From JAUVPY01 sp034412795 (GTDB lineage: Bacteria; Chloroflexota; Anaerolineae; 4572-78; NAK82): 64,000 bases of DNA. This document shows, in pieces, positions 9,328 to 16,249 of the stretch. A program made the position numbers and the translations under genes. The DNA is taken from positions 6,723 through 70,722 of the forward strand of contig DAOUMD010000090.1 of assembly GCA_034412795.1 (NCBI GenBank), written 5' to 3'. The notes beneath the pieces were generated by a model, which was not told the origin of the DNA, did not search any database, and saw only the letters and a program-made list of their open reading frames with translations. Position 1 is the first letter of the stretch; every line of letters starts with the position of its first letter.

Positions 9328-12095
9328 AGGCTAAGCTTCTTTCGTTCTCTGTTGTAATCTTGGTCATGGTTGTCCTATTCTTTGCCTTGTCCGGCCTTGC
9401 GTCGGGCCAGGGGCCGGTCTTGACCACCCTTCCCACGCCCACTCCTGTCTTCCCGGGATATGATGTTGGAACTCCTTCAGGACCGATTTCCCCGCAGGGC
9501 TTACCAGACTTGGTCGTTGACAGCATTGAGACTGATCCGATCACCCCCTTGGTGGGTCAACCCACGGTAATTTCGGTCACCATCAAGAATCAAGGTCTAG
9601 AGGCTGTGAGTGAAGGCCACAACTTTTTGACCGATCTCTACATTGACCCGCCCTTTGAGCCTATTGTGAACTATCACCAGATCGTTAGCCATACCCTTGG
9701 CTTGCCTTGGGGCGCACAGTGGTTCTTCGTGCCTCCTGGCGGGTCTTACGTGTTTACGAGCACCTGGGTATTCACCGATGTAAAGACGTTTGATATTTGG
9801 GCGCAAGTCGATAGCAACGGTGAAAATGAGTTTGATAGCGACGGTAACATCACGGAGGGGAATGAGGACAATAACACCAAAAATATTAATGTCAGCGTTT
9901 TGGCTGCTCAGAGCTTCACCCATGACACGCATCAGGACTTTATGACCAACATGGCCTCGACGCTGGACAACAGTGATCCAAATGGTGCGTTGCGTCTGGG
10001 ACACTTCTCCGAGCCTCCCTTTTATGAGTGGCCCTTTAGCAGTGGCTGTGAAATCACCCCGGGTACAGTGACCATCTCCGATTACAATATGGAGAATCCA
10101 GATGACCGGATTAACGATGTTACGACTGGTAAACAAGTCGAGCCGCATCTCATTGCCTATCGTGATGGGATCATCATTGCTGTCTGGCAGGATGGTCGTC
10201 ACGGTGATATCTATAATCGCGACATCTATTTGCGCTACTCGACGGATGAGGGCCGAACCTGGGAATCTGAGATCAGGGTCAATGATGACCCCATAAGCAA
10301 TCACGTCAATCAGTTAAATCCGGTTGCTGCTTTAAGCGAAGATGGCAGCTTATTGGTGGCCTGGCAGGATCGTCGTAGCGGGCCTGATTATGATATCTAT
10401 GCCCAAAGGTTCGTGATAAGCGGCACAGCCGTGATCCCATCAGGGGGCAATATGCTGGTTGGTGGTGCAGGCAGTATTGCCCCTGGTGACCAGGTCAATC
10501 CGGATATAGCCGTGGACGAGGCTGGTGGTTTTTACATAACCTGGCAGGACAGCCGGAATAACAACGACGATATCTTTGCCACCACCTATATCCCAGATAA
10601 TGGTGGATATACGTGGACCCTGGTAAGACAAGTCAATGATGATGATGGCGCACCGCAACAGAATCCGAAGATTCAGGTTTTGGACTGGCTCGAACCTACA
10701 GAGGTGACCTATACTGTTGCGCCAACCGCACCATACACGGTCACGGTGACCGGTGTCATCAGCAAACCGGCCAAAATCCTGGTCGTTACCTGGGAAGACT
10801 ATCGGCAGGGCTACGCCGACATTGCTATGGCAGTCTCCGCCGATGGTGGGGAAACCTTTGGTTTTGATGGTTTCATCACTAATAGTTTAAGTGATGGACA
10901 CCAGCAGAAGCCGGACGTAACCTTGACCAAAGGCACAAGCAAGATTAACTTCACTTTGCCACTTCATGGTGATACTCAGACCGAAGTTGAGGTGGATGTC
11001 CCGGTCAGCAAGATTCACACGGTATGGGAGGGACACAGCGCGCCGGGATCGGATGGAGATATTTACTACAACGCCAGTCAGCTTGCGGTGGAGCAGGTAG
11101 GCGATAGCAACGCGTTTCGCTTCATCTTGAACCTTGGGTTCGAAAACCAACAGATCAACCAAAACGACGCTCGGAACTGGCAGTCTGAGCCTCCAGACCA
11201 GAGAGACCCGACCCTGGTGGCAGTTCCATGTGGTGAGGATCCTGGTGAAGGGGATTGGAATCTGTTCATCGTCTGGGCGGACGGCAGAAACTACAACAGT
11301 TGGAACTACGATATTTACTACACCGTAAAATCGGCATGTGAGGGCATGCCGGATGGACTGGCCGCCAATCAGATGTTGAACGATGGCATCCGGCTGCATC
11401 AGTTTGATGCTGCCAATCCCAGCTATGACGATTACGATCCGGGTAGTCCGCCTCCTGGCTATCAAATCAAACCCAGTGTGGCCGCGGACATCAAGACCAA
11501 CTGGCCGTTCGTGCTGGGTGGGTACCTTTATCTTGTCTGGCAAGATGACCGAGCAGGTGATCATCAGATTAAAAATGACATCTATTTCGCGCGGTCGAAC
11601 TTGACCTTCTTTAACCAGAATCAACCTTATGGTGCTGGGAGTTATATCTCGGACGTCCTGGACTCAAAAAGCGATGACACAACGTGGTACACGATCAACT
11701 GGTCGGCAGCAACCGCTGCCTCAACCTACGTCACCGTTCAGACACGGCTTGGAGATACAATCGGTGAGGTTTTGGCCAGTGACTGGTATCCGCAGCGGTT
11801 CCAGTTCCAGCCTCAATTGTGGGACTGTAGCGATGGTATTGAGGGCGACGAGTCAGGGGCACCGATACCGGGTTATGACGCCCCGGGACAGCACATCGAA
11901 GATGCTGCTGGGGCCTTATGGCCGCAAGCCCGCTATATCCAGTACCGGGTTAACTTCTTCACACGTGACTCAACAAAAACGCCTGAGTTAAACAATTTGA
12001 CCATTCACTTCGATCGTAACGCCCACCAATCTGACGATGATGACCAGAGAGCAGGAACAGTCAGTTTTACCTATCTACCTATCGTTCTCAAATAA
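9324..12095 (+). CDS. Large secreted CARDB / Asp-box beta-propeller surface protein
   Basis: 923 aa from ATG 9324, which overlaps the previous stop as ATGA; the frame is open farther upstream but the ATG begins an obvious signal peptide (about 1-33, ending SGQ). Domains: CARDB-like Ig module (about 55-190; PDLVVDSIETDP, VTIKNQG), then long propeller-like repeats with Asp-box motifs (STDEGRTWE, SADGGETFG) and recurring WQD.R/DIY.. strings, then a C-terminal beta module. The protein ends in YLPIVLK, a C-terminal motif I associate with secreted Chloroflexota proteins. The Asp boxes show a sialidase-like fold, not necessarily activity. As the last large gene before the pilins it may be a pilus-associated adhesin (inference). 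Confidence 0.7.
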   Translation: MKAKLLSFSVVILVMVVLFFALSGLASGQGPVLTTLPTPTPVFPGYDVGTPSGPISPQGLPDLVVDSIETDPITPLVGQPTVISVTIKNQGLEAVSEGHNFLTDLYIDPPFEPIVNYHQIVSHTLGLPWGAQWFFVPPGGSYVFTSTWVFTDVKTFDIWAQVDSNGENEFDSDGNITEGNEDNNTKNINVSVLAAQSFTHDTHQDFMTNMASTLDNSDPNGALRLGHFSEPPFYEWPFSSGCEITPGTVTISDYNMENPDDRINDVTTGKQVEPHLIAYRDGIIIAVWQDGRHGDIYNRDIYLRYSTDEGRTWESEIRVNDDPISNHVNQLNPVAALSEDGSLLVAWQDRRSGPDYDIYAQRFVISGTAVIPSGGNMLVGGAGSIAPGDQVNPDIAVDEAGGFYITWQDSRNNNDDIFATTYIPDNGGYTWTLVRQVNDDDGAPQQNPKIQVLDWLEPTEVTYTVAPTAPYTVTVTGVISKPAKILVVTWEDYRQGYADIAMAVSADGGETFGFDGFITNSLSDGHQQKPDVTLTKGTSKINFTLPLHGDTQTEVEVDVPVSKIHTVWEGHSAPGSDGDIYYNASQLAVEQVGDSNAFRFILNLGFENQQINQNDARNWQSEPPDQRDPTLVAVPCGEDPGEGDWNLFIVWADGRNYNSWNYDIYYTVKSACEGMPDGLAANQMLNDGIRLHQFDAANPSYDDYDPGSPPPGYQIKPSVAADIKTNWPFVLGGYLYLVWQDDRAGDHQIKNDIYFARSNLTFFNQNQPYGAGSYISDVLDSKSDDTTWYTINWSAATAASTYVTVQTRLGDTIGEVLASDWYPQRFQFQPQLWDCSDGIEGDESGAPIPGYDAPGQHIEDAAGALWPQARYIQYRVNFFTRDSTKTPELNNLTIHFDRNAHQSDDDDQRAGTVSFTYLPIVLK

Positions 12096-12143
12096 TTGTT
12101 AGGAAAATTTAAACCAGTTTCTTGTAGATTTCAAGTCTGACTT

Positions 12144-12152
12144 TGATATACT
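12144..12152 (+). promoter_or_regulatory. Extended -10 promoter (TGATATACT) of the first flp gene
   Basis: TG-A-TATACT at 12144-12152 gives an extended -10; a weak -35 (TTGTAG, 12122-12127) lies 19 bp upstream. It lies 49 bp past the stop of the large surface protein and 92 bp before the first flp ATG, so the pilin can be transcribed apart from the assembly genes. The same extended -10 recurs at 12594, 12704, 38882 and 51939. Confidence 0.55.
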
Positions 12153-12227
12153 TAGCCATAGCATTGTTATTCCCCAAAGGTATACCCCGGACCCGATACC
12201 ACACGGGTTACGGTGGAATTTTGAAGA

Positions 12228-12390
12228 AAGGAGGTGACGCCAAATGTTGTTCCTACCGCGTGAGGAAGGCCAGGGATTGGTTGAGTACGCGCTGATCCTG
12301 GTGCTCGTGGCCATCGTGGTCATTGCCATCCTGCTGCTTCTGGGCCCGGTTATCGGCAACGTCTTCAGCAATATCGTCCAGAACCTATAA
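12228..12390 (+). CDS. flp: Flp-type pilin, copy 1 (48 aa; CDS 12244-12390 with its ribosome site)
   Basis: The coding part is 12244-12390. MLFLPREEG is a short leader; predicted class III cleavage after Gly9 puts Glu at +5 and Tyr at +6 of the mature pilin (Q-G-L-V-E-Y), the Flp hallmark. A hydrophobic helix (about 15-33) and a short polar tail complete the protein, a usual Flp size. The ribosome site AAGGAGGTGA (12228-12237) matches all ten bases of the 16S anti-Shine-Dalgarno end, consistent with very high expression. It is too short for ordinary ORF cut-offs. The second copy, 569 bp downstream, differs only near the C-terminus. Confidence 0.92.
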
Positions 12391-12425
12391 TTCTATTTAT
12401 TCCAGCCGATGATCATCTTTTAGTC

Positions 12426-12451
12426 GAAGCCCCGCCAGATGGTGGGGCTTC
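12426..12451 (+). terminator. Hairpin terminator after flp copy 1
   Basis: GAAGCCCCGCC (12426-12436), loop AGAT, GGTGGGGCTTC (12441-12451): 11 pairs including one G-T wobble. It is followed by CCCCTT and lacks a long T run, so it may act partly as an mRNA-protecting 3' hairpin. The same hairpin with a perfect stem follows flp copy 2. Confidence 0.6.
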
Positions 12452-12573
12452 CCCTTGCACCCGGCTCTGACGCTGCCAGTCCAGTGCATCCTGGAACCAA
12501 CCTTGGATCATATGTAGGCATCATGCGCCAAATCTGCCCCAGAACCCCAATGCAAACGCGGTTGGGGTAAGTT

Positions 12574-12602
12574 TTGACATGAAATTGACCCTTTGATATA
12601 CT
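12574..12602 (+). promoter_or_regulatory. Near-consensus housekeeping promoter upstream of flp copy 2
   Basis: TTGACA (12574-12579), 17-bp spacer, TATACT (12597-12602), preceded by TG at -15/-14 (TGATATACT). This is the strongest promoter match in the window. It lies about 210 bp before the second flp ATG. A second extended -10 (12704-12712) is nearer. The 12391-12812 gap otherwise holds only the copy 1 terminator. Confidence 0.75.
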
Positions 12603-12703
12603 TTAAGAATGTGACTTGCTCGGCCCCAGGTTTGTACTAAGGATTGAGAATTAAATAACTTCCTCAAATGCAAGTTATTAAATCTTTAGTCCTAATTTGA
12701 TTG

Positions 12704-12712
12704 TGATATACT
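12704..12712 (+). promoter_or_regulatory. Second extended -10 (TGATATACT) before flp copy 2
   Basis: TG-A-TATACT, with only a weak TTTAGT at 12685-12690 as -35 (16-bp spacer). It ends 100 bp before the flp ATG at 12813, a position equivalent to the -10 of copy 1 (91 bp before its ATG), so it was probably duplicated with the gene. Together with 12574-12602 it gives copy 2 tandem promoters. Confidence 0.5.
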
Positions 12713-12812
12713 GAGGTATATCATAGGGTCAGCATTATGATGCCATAATTGGCACATCGGACCAAACAAGCGTTGGTCTGTGTGACTACCAGAAAAAAGG
12801 AGGTGACGCCAG

Positions 12813-12959
12813 ATGTTGTTCCTACCGCGTGAGGAAGGCCAGGGATTGGTTGAGTACGCACTGATCTTGGTGCTCGTGGCCATCGTGGTCATTGCCATCC
12901 TGCTGCTTTTGGGCCCGGTTATTGGCAATGTCTTCAGTAACGTTATCGGTAACCTGTAA
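12813..12959 (+). CDS. flp: Flp-type pilin, copy 2 (48 aa)
   Basis: Same leader (MLFLPREEG), E-Y motif and helix as copy 1; only the last residues differ (FSNVIGNL against FSNIVQNL). An AAAGGAGGTGACGCC ribosome site precedes ATG 12813, identical to that of copy 1. The coding bases are almost unchanged, so the duplication is recent or is kept uniform by gene conversion. As in other Tad loci, such small pilins polymerise into the Flp fibre after cleavage by a TadV-type peptidase, which is not in this window. Confidence 0.92.
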   Translation: MLFLPREEGQGLVEYALILVLVAIVVIAILLLLGPVIGNVFSNVIGNL

Positions 12960-12993
12960 TTTTATTTGTTCCAGGTGATGATTGTCTTTATTC

Positions 12994-13019
12994 GAAGCCC
13001 CGCCGTACGGCGGGGCTTC
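12994..13019. terminator. Hairpin terminator after flp copy 2 (perfect 11-bp stem)
   Basis: GAAGCCCCGCC (12994-13004), loop GTAC, GGCGGGGCTTC (13009-13019). It lies between the converging flp and nitroreductase genes and may serve both. It closes the pilus locus. Confidence 0.7.
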
Positions 13020-13054
13020 CCCTTGTTTGGCGACCAAGAAACTCCACTAGATTG

Positions 13055-14146
13055 CTAACTCTGATTGACCTGTCCCACACTGATTATATACAGGGCTGCT
13101 TCCCCCTGACCGTCCAGTCCTAACAGGTCGTTGAGTTCGTCGTCGAGGAAAGCGCCGACAGCGCACGCCCCCAGCCCCATCGAAGTGGCTGCCAGGTAAA
13201 GGTTTTGCCCAATGTGTCCTGCCTCCAGCAGCGCGTAGCGGTAAGTCCGTTCGCGATATCTCCAGCGTAGACGCTGGAAAATGGCTGAGAGGACGAAGCA
13301 CACCTGGGCCTGGCCTAACATCTCCTGGCCGATCCCCGCTATTGTGATCACCCCCCGCAGGTTCCTGGCCTGAAGCTGTTCCAGTCCATGCTCGAGTATG
13401 GCGTAGTGGTAAAGGCCCGGTTCCAGCCCGACCACATCGTGGACCACAACATAGGTTTCAATTGGGTAGAGCGCGCCAGCCGATGGGGCGGCCCGGAAGC
13501 CTCGCCGTGGGGCGGTGATGCCTTGGCCGGCGTGTAGCAAGCGCGAGAGTTCCTCTAGCAAAAGCGGTTCGTCCCTGTAATCCCGGATGGAGCGGCGCGT
13601 TTCGATTGCTTCCTCCAGGCTCAGTCCCCGGTAGTCGTGAGGATCAGGAAGGGTGATCCGTTGCGCATCGGGGTAGGCTTTATAACGCGCCGGCTGCCCG
13701 CCCCAATCAAACAAGACACCGCGAGCCAGGGAGTAACCCGGCTTACTCCACTGGTGATAGAAGTCGCCGGCGTCGCCTTCTATGTAATCTAGCCCGGTCG
13801 CTGCTTGCTGGCTTGGAACGAGCCGCCCCAAAGTGAAGCCCCCCACGGCCCCCAAGAAGGAGATAAGCAGTTCACGCCGGCCTGAGGTTGATGCTTGTTC
13901 CTTTCGTGCCGGCAGATCCTGGCTTGGCACACGCGTAAACCTTCGCCTCAAGTAGGCCCTGATCCGGCCCCAGTTGAGGACTATGTGCACCATAGCCAGG
14001 ACAGCCCAGGCGTAGCCCACATAATGATGATAGGCGAACCGGTGAAGACCGAACCAATCCATCACCAATCCGGTGGTTGCCACGTAGAGTCCGCTGAGGA
14101 GCATGGCGGTGATGACCAGGTAGTCTATGTCTTTCTTTCTTACCAT
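13055..14146 (-). CDS. SagB-type nitroreductase fused to a two-helix DUF4405-like membrane domain
   Basis: 363 aa. Residues about 8-66 hold two membrane segments with conserved His (FAYHHYVGYAWAVLAMVHIVLNW), like DUF4405/cytochrome b561-type haem proteins. A Tat/hydrophobic-like stretch follows (about 92-107), then from about 160 an FMN-dependent nitroreductase domain of the SagB/ThcOx type (IETRRSIRDYRDEPLLLEELSRLL, APSAGALYPIE, GHIGQNLYLAA...GLGACAVG). SagB relatives oxidise azolines in some RiPP pathways, but most SagB-type dehydrogenases have no known substrate. No cyclodehydratase is nearby. The membrane haem-like domain suggests a membrane-bound flavin redox enzyme taking electrons from quinol (inference). 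ATG 14146 follows a GGAGG-like GAGGCC stretch. Confidence 0.8.
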   Translation of the reverse strand: MVRKKDIDYLVITAMLLSGLYVATTGLVMDWFGLHRFAYHHYVGYAWAVLAMVHIVLNWGRIRAYLRRRFTRVPSQDLPARKEQASTSGRRELLISFLGAVGGFTLGRLVPSQQAATGLDYIEGDAGDFYHQWSKPGYSLARGVLFDWGGQPARYKAYPDAQRITLPDPHDYRGLSLEEAIETRRSIRDYRDEPLLLEELSRLLHAGQGITAPRRGFRAAPSAGALYPIETYVVVHDVVGLEPGLYHYAILEHGLEQLQARNLRGVITIAGIGQEMLGQAQVCFVLSAIFQRLRWRYRERTYRYALLEAGHIGQNLYLAATSMGLGACAVGAFLDDELNDLLGLDGQGEAALYIISVGQVNQS

Positions 14147-14189
14147 CTTTGGCCTCCTGGGTATCTTCGGTGCCCGGAAGGTTGGAGGG

Positions 14190-15617
14190 CTGTAGACTTA
14201 CTAGCAAAAGTCAAGAGAGATTTGCACAAGTTTAAGGTGCGTCCAAGGAAAGGAGACTGGACAAGCTGTTTAGGCGTCTTCAGGATCAGGCTGGGCAACG
14301 CGTGAGGTTTGATAGGACTGGCCGGATTTGAGCAGGGCATAGCTGATGCGCACCAACTTACGAGCGACCGAAAGCACGGATTGCTTGGCCGGCAAGCCCT
14401 GACTGACGCGACGATGATGGTAAGCCCGCAGGTGAGGGTCGTACTTGACAGCAACCAGGGCAGCCTGGTAGAAGCTGGTGCGCAGGCGAGCCGAGCCACG
14501 GCGAGAGAGGAAGCGGCGCGAGCGGGATTGACCGGATTGATCTTCACTCAAGCCCAGACCACAGTAAGAGACCAGGTGATCTGGGGAAGGGAAACGCTGG
14601 ACATTGCCGACTTCGGACAGGATCGTGGCAGCCAAGACTGAGCCGATGCCGGGGATGGTGGTCAGGGTCTGGTCTGTCTCGGCCAGGTAGGTTTCGATAT
14701 GAGTGGTACATTGGTCCACCTGAGCCGACAGGGATTGAAAGCCGGCGATGAAGGCGGGTAGGATGGGCGTATAGGCGCGACCTGCTTCAGGAGAGCCGAC
14801 CGAGTGATGAGCAGCTTGCTGGATGCGATGGGCCTGATCGGCACTGAAGCGTCCCCGGCTATGTTGGCTGAGGAAGGCGGTCAGTTGAGCTTCGCCCAGA
14901 GCAGCCAGGTGGGCTGGGGTAGGATAGTGACTGAGCAAAGTCAGTGAGGTGGTGCCAAAGGGATCGCTGAAGAGGGCTTGCTGCTGATATTCAGGGAAGA
15001 CCTCGTCCAGGATGGCCCGGATTTGGTTCTTGGCACGGGCGCGAGCCTGGACCAGCAACCCGCGATGGCGTACCATTTGCCTAAGGCTGCGCAGATTGAG
15101 CGGCAGCGGGTGGTACGGCTGGCGCTCACCCAGACGCAGTAGATGAGCCAGGGCAATGGCATCTCGTTCGTCGTTCTTGCGCCACTGGACATAGAAGTCG
15201 CGGAAGCGGTTGGTCTTGAGCGGATTGAAGACGTGTAGTTCGAAGCCCTGACGCAGCAACCAGTCACGCAAGGCATGGCCGTAGTGGCCGGTGGACTCGA
15301 TGGCTACCATCAGATGACCAGGTCCGTACTGGCTCAGGCGTTGTTGCAGACGCTGATAGCCTGTGGCGTTGTTGTCAACGCGTAAGGTGTGCAAAACCAG
15401 TCCTTCCTCATCAACGATCGCCGCCACGTGGAAGGACTTGGCCACATCAATGCCGACATACAGAGTCATGGTAGGCTCCTTTCCATATTCATCATGTGTT
15501 AAGGTACAGGATGTGCTGTCAGGCCACAAAGCCTTGTATGGGCAGTTTGGCCTGCAACTTACTTAAACTTGTTCAGGCTCTGCCAGGCACACCACCTGGA
15601 CGGGCAGCAGTCTACAG
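14190..15617 (-). mobile_element. IS110-family insertion element (tentative ends)
   Basis: The transposase gene is framed by two nested inverted repeats: ACAAGTTTAAG (14226-14236) with CTTAAACTTGT (15562-15572), and CTGTAGACT (14190-14198) with AGTCTACAG (15609-15617). A 12-bp direct repeat CCGGAAGGTTGG lies just outside at 14174-14185 and 15632-15643. Subterminal inverted repeats are known in the IS1111 subgroup of IS110 elements. True ends cannot be fixed without an empty site. Confidence 0.6.
14270..15469 (-). CDS. IS110-family transposase (DEDD)
   Basis: 399 aa from ATG 15469 (AAGGAG 7-12 bp upstream); a longer frame to 15529 has no ribosome site. N-terminal RuvC-like DEDD domain with Asp in YVGIDVAKSFH, Glu in AIESTGHYG and Asp in KNDERDA; C-terminal Transposase_20 domain (TIPGIGSVLAATILSEVG, SYCGL, LRTSFYQAAL). 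Both parts are complete and uninterrupted, so the enzyme is likely active. IS110 elements excise as circles and, in the best-studied case, choose target and donor with an element-encoded bridge RNA. The C-terminal catalytic Ser cannot be assigned securely by eye. Confidence 0.93.
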   Translation of the reverse strand: MTLYVGIDVAKSFHVAAIVDEEGLVLHTLRVDNNATGYQRLQQRLSQYGPGHLMVAIESTGHYGHALRDWLLRQGFELHVFNPLKTNRFRDFYVQWRKNDERDAIALAHLLRLGERQPYHPLPLNLRSLRQMVRHRGLLVQARARAKNQIRAILDEVFPEYQQQALFSDPFGTTSLTLLSHYPTPAHLAALGEAQLTAFLSQHSRGRFSADQAHRIQQAAHHSVGSPEAGRAYTPILPAFIAGFQSLSAQVDQCTTHIETYLAETDQTLTTIPGIGSVLAATILSEVGNVQRFPSPDHLVSYCGLGLSEDQSGQSRSRRFLSRRGSARLRTSFYQAALVAVKYDPHLRAYHHRRVSQGLPAKQSVLSVARKLVRISYALLKSGQSYQTSRVAQPDPEDA

Positions 15618-16057
15618 AGCCGGTCCTCAGGCCGGAAGGTTGGGTTGGCTGTCCCGCCCAGGTCGCGCGCCAATGAAATGGGGCGTGGCCCATTCCTTGG
15701 ACGCACGCCCGCATATTTCAACTTTACACCACTGCGGGCCAGTTGTCCAGTGGCCGCGCCGCGCGTCCATTATCAATCGTGAAAATCAGTCGACTTTATT
15801 ATACAAGGGTTGGGTACCGCTCTTTGTCGCTATAATTTATCAGAACCAAGTTATCTTATACCTATTTTTACCGTTGTGCAATGGCTCTGATCTTAAGCGC
15901 TTTGCGTCAATGATGTGCTTGGTTGTAAAATACTTTGTGGTATGGATACCTTCGCACCGCGCTGCCCCCGCTCGCGGGACTGGCGTGACCAATCTGCGCT
16001 CCATAGCTCTTTTCGAGGCATGATTCTGCCCCAGCCTCTCGGGTAGGAGGCAAGCGT
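15470..16057. other. 588-bp non-coding stretch: IS110 end plus leader of the kinase gene
   Basis: The first 150 bp hold the 5' flank and outer inverted repeats of the IS110 element. From about 15645 the sequence is GC-rich, then AT-rich, with a TATAAT at 15831-15836 (poor -35), and ends with AGGAGG before the start at 16058. No gene can be supported. Confidence 0.5.
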
Positions 16058-16249
16058 ATGTCCGCAGTCGAGTATGAATCGGCCGTCAACCTGACAGACT
16101 TACGTAGTGAGCTGGCTAATCGCCTGGCGTTGTGGTTGATGGGCTTAAGTTGGATCGGCCTGCTGTATGCGGCGTTCTTTCGGGGACAGGTTGCTACCAT
16201 CTGTATGCTGGTCTCCCTGCTGATATTGGGGGCAGCGTGCGAATGTTAG
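16058..16249 (+). pseudogene. N-terminal membrane part of the histidine kinase, in a different frame from the rest
   Basis: 63 codons from ATG 16058 with a strong ribosome site (GTAGGAGGCAAGC). The product has a soluble start (SAVEYESAVNLTDLRSELANR) and two hydrophobic segments (about 24-40 and 46-58), then meets TAG at 16247. A -1 shift at the G run 16228-16232 would continue as ...LLILGGSVRMLAG... into the kinase frame, giving one uninterrupted multi-pass sensor. So this is either a real frameshift, a sequencing error in the G5 run, or a small coupled subunit (the next ATG overlaps its stop). I favour the frameshift. Confidence 0.6.
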
